Part shown: in pieces, positions 62,801 to 64,000 of the stretch | Numbering within the stretch: position 1 is the first letter of the stretch | Layout of the letters: each line of letters opens with the position of its first letter | Source: Sanghuangporus weigelae | Lineage: Eukaryota; Basidiomycota; Agaricomycetes; Hymenochaetales; Hymenochaetaceae | Length of the DNA stretch: 64,000 nucleotides | Assembly (NCBI GenBank): GCA_033182465.1 | Contig: CP137320.1 | Coordinates: 1,674,001-1,738,000, forward strand | Direction of reading: 5' to 3' | Notes under the pieces: generated by a model | What the model saw: the letters and a program-made list of their open reading frames with translations, nothing else | Databases searched by the model: none | What the model was told of the DNA's origin: nothing | Program-made: the position numbers and the translations under genes

Positions 62801-64000
62801 GATGAATCAGAGGACGAAATCGCCAAGATACAGGTGAGACTAAATCTTCTCTTTTGATCGATTTCTTGCCGACTGAGTCGGACAGTACCCGCTGAATATC
62901 GAGCTCCACCAACATCGTGATCGCCTCATTATCAAAGCAGCAAGCCAAGTAGACTTCTTTGACCAAGCCGAATTGGAAGCCATTGTCCAGGATTTCTCCC
63001 AAATATTCATACGGATCGTCAATGAACCATTAGGGATCGTTCTTCCGCACCTTGCTATAGATGACAATGAGCAACATTCGCTAGCCAATGGCTTTATCCA
63101 TGACATTATGAAACGGCCCCGATCAACACTTGCGGACGTGAGGGTTTCAAGTTTCATTGCCATTCTATCTGCATGCGTCGAAGCTCCACCCAATTCAATT
63201 CAGCCTGATACTCCGCTCGTCTCTCTCGGCGTCGATTCTATTACAGCCATCCAGATCTCCTCGAGGGCACGGGAGGCCGGTCTGCGGTTGCATGCAGCGG
63301 ACGTTTTGCGCTGCCAAACACCCGACGATGTTATACTGATACTGGAGAGCAAGACGACTGAAAAGGATGCCCAGAGAAGACCGAACTCGCGTATCTCAAC
63401 CCAATTAAGAGATTCAATCGTACAACGCCTTAGTTCTTCCAAAGACTTGATAGAAGATATCTTTCCGGCGTCCGCCGGTATGGAGTGGCTCATTGGCATG
63501 TGGCAGATCAGCAATCGAGAGCGCTTCCAGCATGTTTTCGCATTCGAACTGCCAACTGATGTTGATGAGAACGCGCTAAAGTCGGCTTGGTGCACCCTCG
63601 TCCAGAAACACCCGATCCTACGATCTACGTTCGTGTCAATGACCGGTAATGACGTCAACGTCGTCGCGTTCAAGAAATTAACGGAAGAACGCCTCTGGTC
63701 CCGCCGAGATTTGTCGGTTGGGCATTCGGCAGCAAAACAGATCGAAGATTTTGCGAAAGAAATGGTTTCGAGACCACTTTCTACCGACCTTCCTCCTTGC
63801 CGGGCGGTCCTTTTCAGTAGCCGAGGATTAAAGGTCCTCGCTCTACACTTGCATCATTTCCAGTATGACGCGTGGAGCTTACGACTTCTTGCGAATGACC
63901 TCGAGAGTTTGTATAGAGGCGAAGGGGCCCATTACAGCGGAAATTTATCTGCATTCTTAGAAAACTGCGACTCCGAATACTTCAAGGATGAACAAATGCG
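56899..64000 (+). CDS. NPS2: Siderophore non-ribosomal peptide synthetase, A-T-C-T-C-T-C (3' end outside window)
   Basis: The synthetase would activate a hydroxamate amino acid (acylated N5-hydroxyornithine is expected) and join copies into a siderophore. After about 220 residues starting MSTSEDSDSPFADYHF comes one adenylation domain (about 57580-59400): YMLYTSGTTGAPKG, NFYGPSETTIG, YRTGDL, GRIDTQIKLRGVRIE and LNQNGKTDNKV with the A10 lysine. Carrier 1 is LGFDSVKL (59575), condensation 1 has HHAIYDGIS (60280), carrier 2 LGLDSIKS (61395), condensation 2 HHALYDGIS (62105), carrier 3 LGVDSITA (63220), and condensation 3 begins at about 63450 with HHFQYDAWS and is cut by the window. One A domain serving three carriers is the layout of basidiomycete basidioferrin/ferrichrome synthetases. 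All core motifs are intact. Confidence 0.94.

Overview
The window looks like gene-dense chromosomal DNA from a basidiomycete fungus, most likely an Agaricomycete. Genes are split by many 45-70 nt GT-AG introns, often with exons of only 8-36 nt, and intergenic gaps are usually 80-700 bp. The families are fungal (ATG2, Sfc6/TFC6, Ubp3-type USP, CBP3, PNS1-like, fungal zinc-ribbon protein). The right edge carries a siderophore locus with the A-T-C-T-C-T-C synthetase layout known from basidiomycetes. I saw no transposon, retroelement, CRISPR array, rRNA or tRNA. Gene models were spliced by eye. Where coordinates of every exon are given, the exon lengths sum to a whole number of codons.

Layout. 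0-10 kb: tail of an unknown proline-rich protein, CBP3 (complex III assembly), PDX1 (vitamin B6 synthesis), an Asp/Glu/hydantoin racemase-like protein, and a complete Argonaute. 10-24 kb: YPT1/Rab1, a membrane-anchored aspartic protease, a six-exon zinc-ribbon microgene, an MCT-type MFS transporter, eIF4A, a dual-specificity phosphatase, a Rab4-like GTPase, ATP synthase epsilon (ATP15) and COX5. 23-38 kb: a Ubp3/USP10-like deubiquitinase, two large proteins of unknown function, the ribosome-quality-control ligase HEL2/ZNF598, and an MDR oxidoreductase. 38-54 kb: a small Zn2Cys6 protein, a TFIIIC WD40 subunit, mitochondrial ribosomal protein mL54, a PNS1/CTL-like transporter, the lipid-transfer protein ATG2, and RLP24. 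54-64 kb: L-ornithine N5-monooxygenase and a siderophore NRPS, transcribed divergently; the NRPS runs off the right edge.

How they work together. Most genes are housekeeping and independent. Two mitochondrial OXPHOS genes (ATP15, COX5) are convergent neighbours, and CBP3 and mL54 are also mitochondrial. The clear functional unit is the monooxygenase-NRPS pair: one hydroxylates ornithine, the other would assemble a hydroxamate siderophore of the basidioferrin/ferrichrome class. Their shared 712 bp promoter holds two inverted copies of ATCAGATAA, the form bound by iron-sensing fungal GATA repressors. A second unexplained promoter signal is a cluster of TCGCCGA heptamers between the MDR oxidoreductase and the Zn2Cys6 gene.
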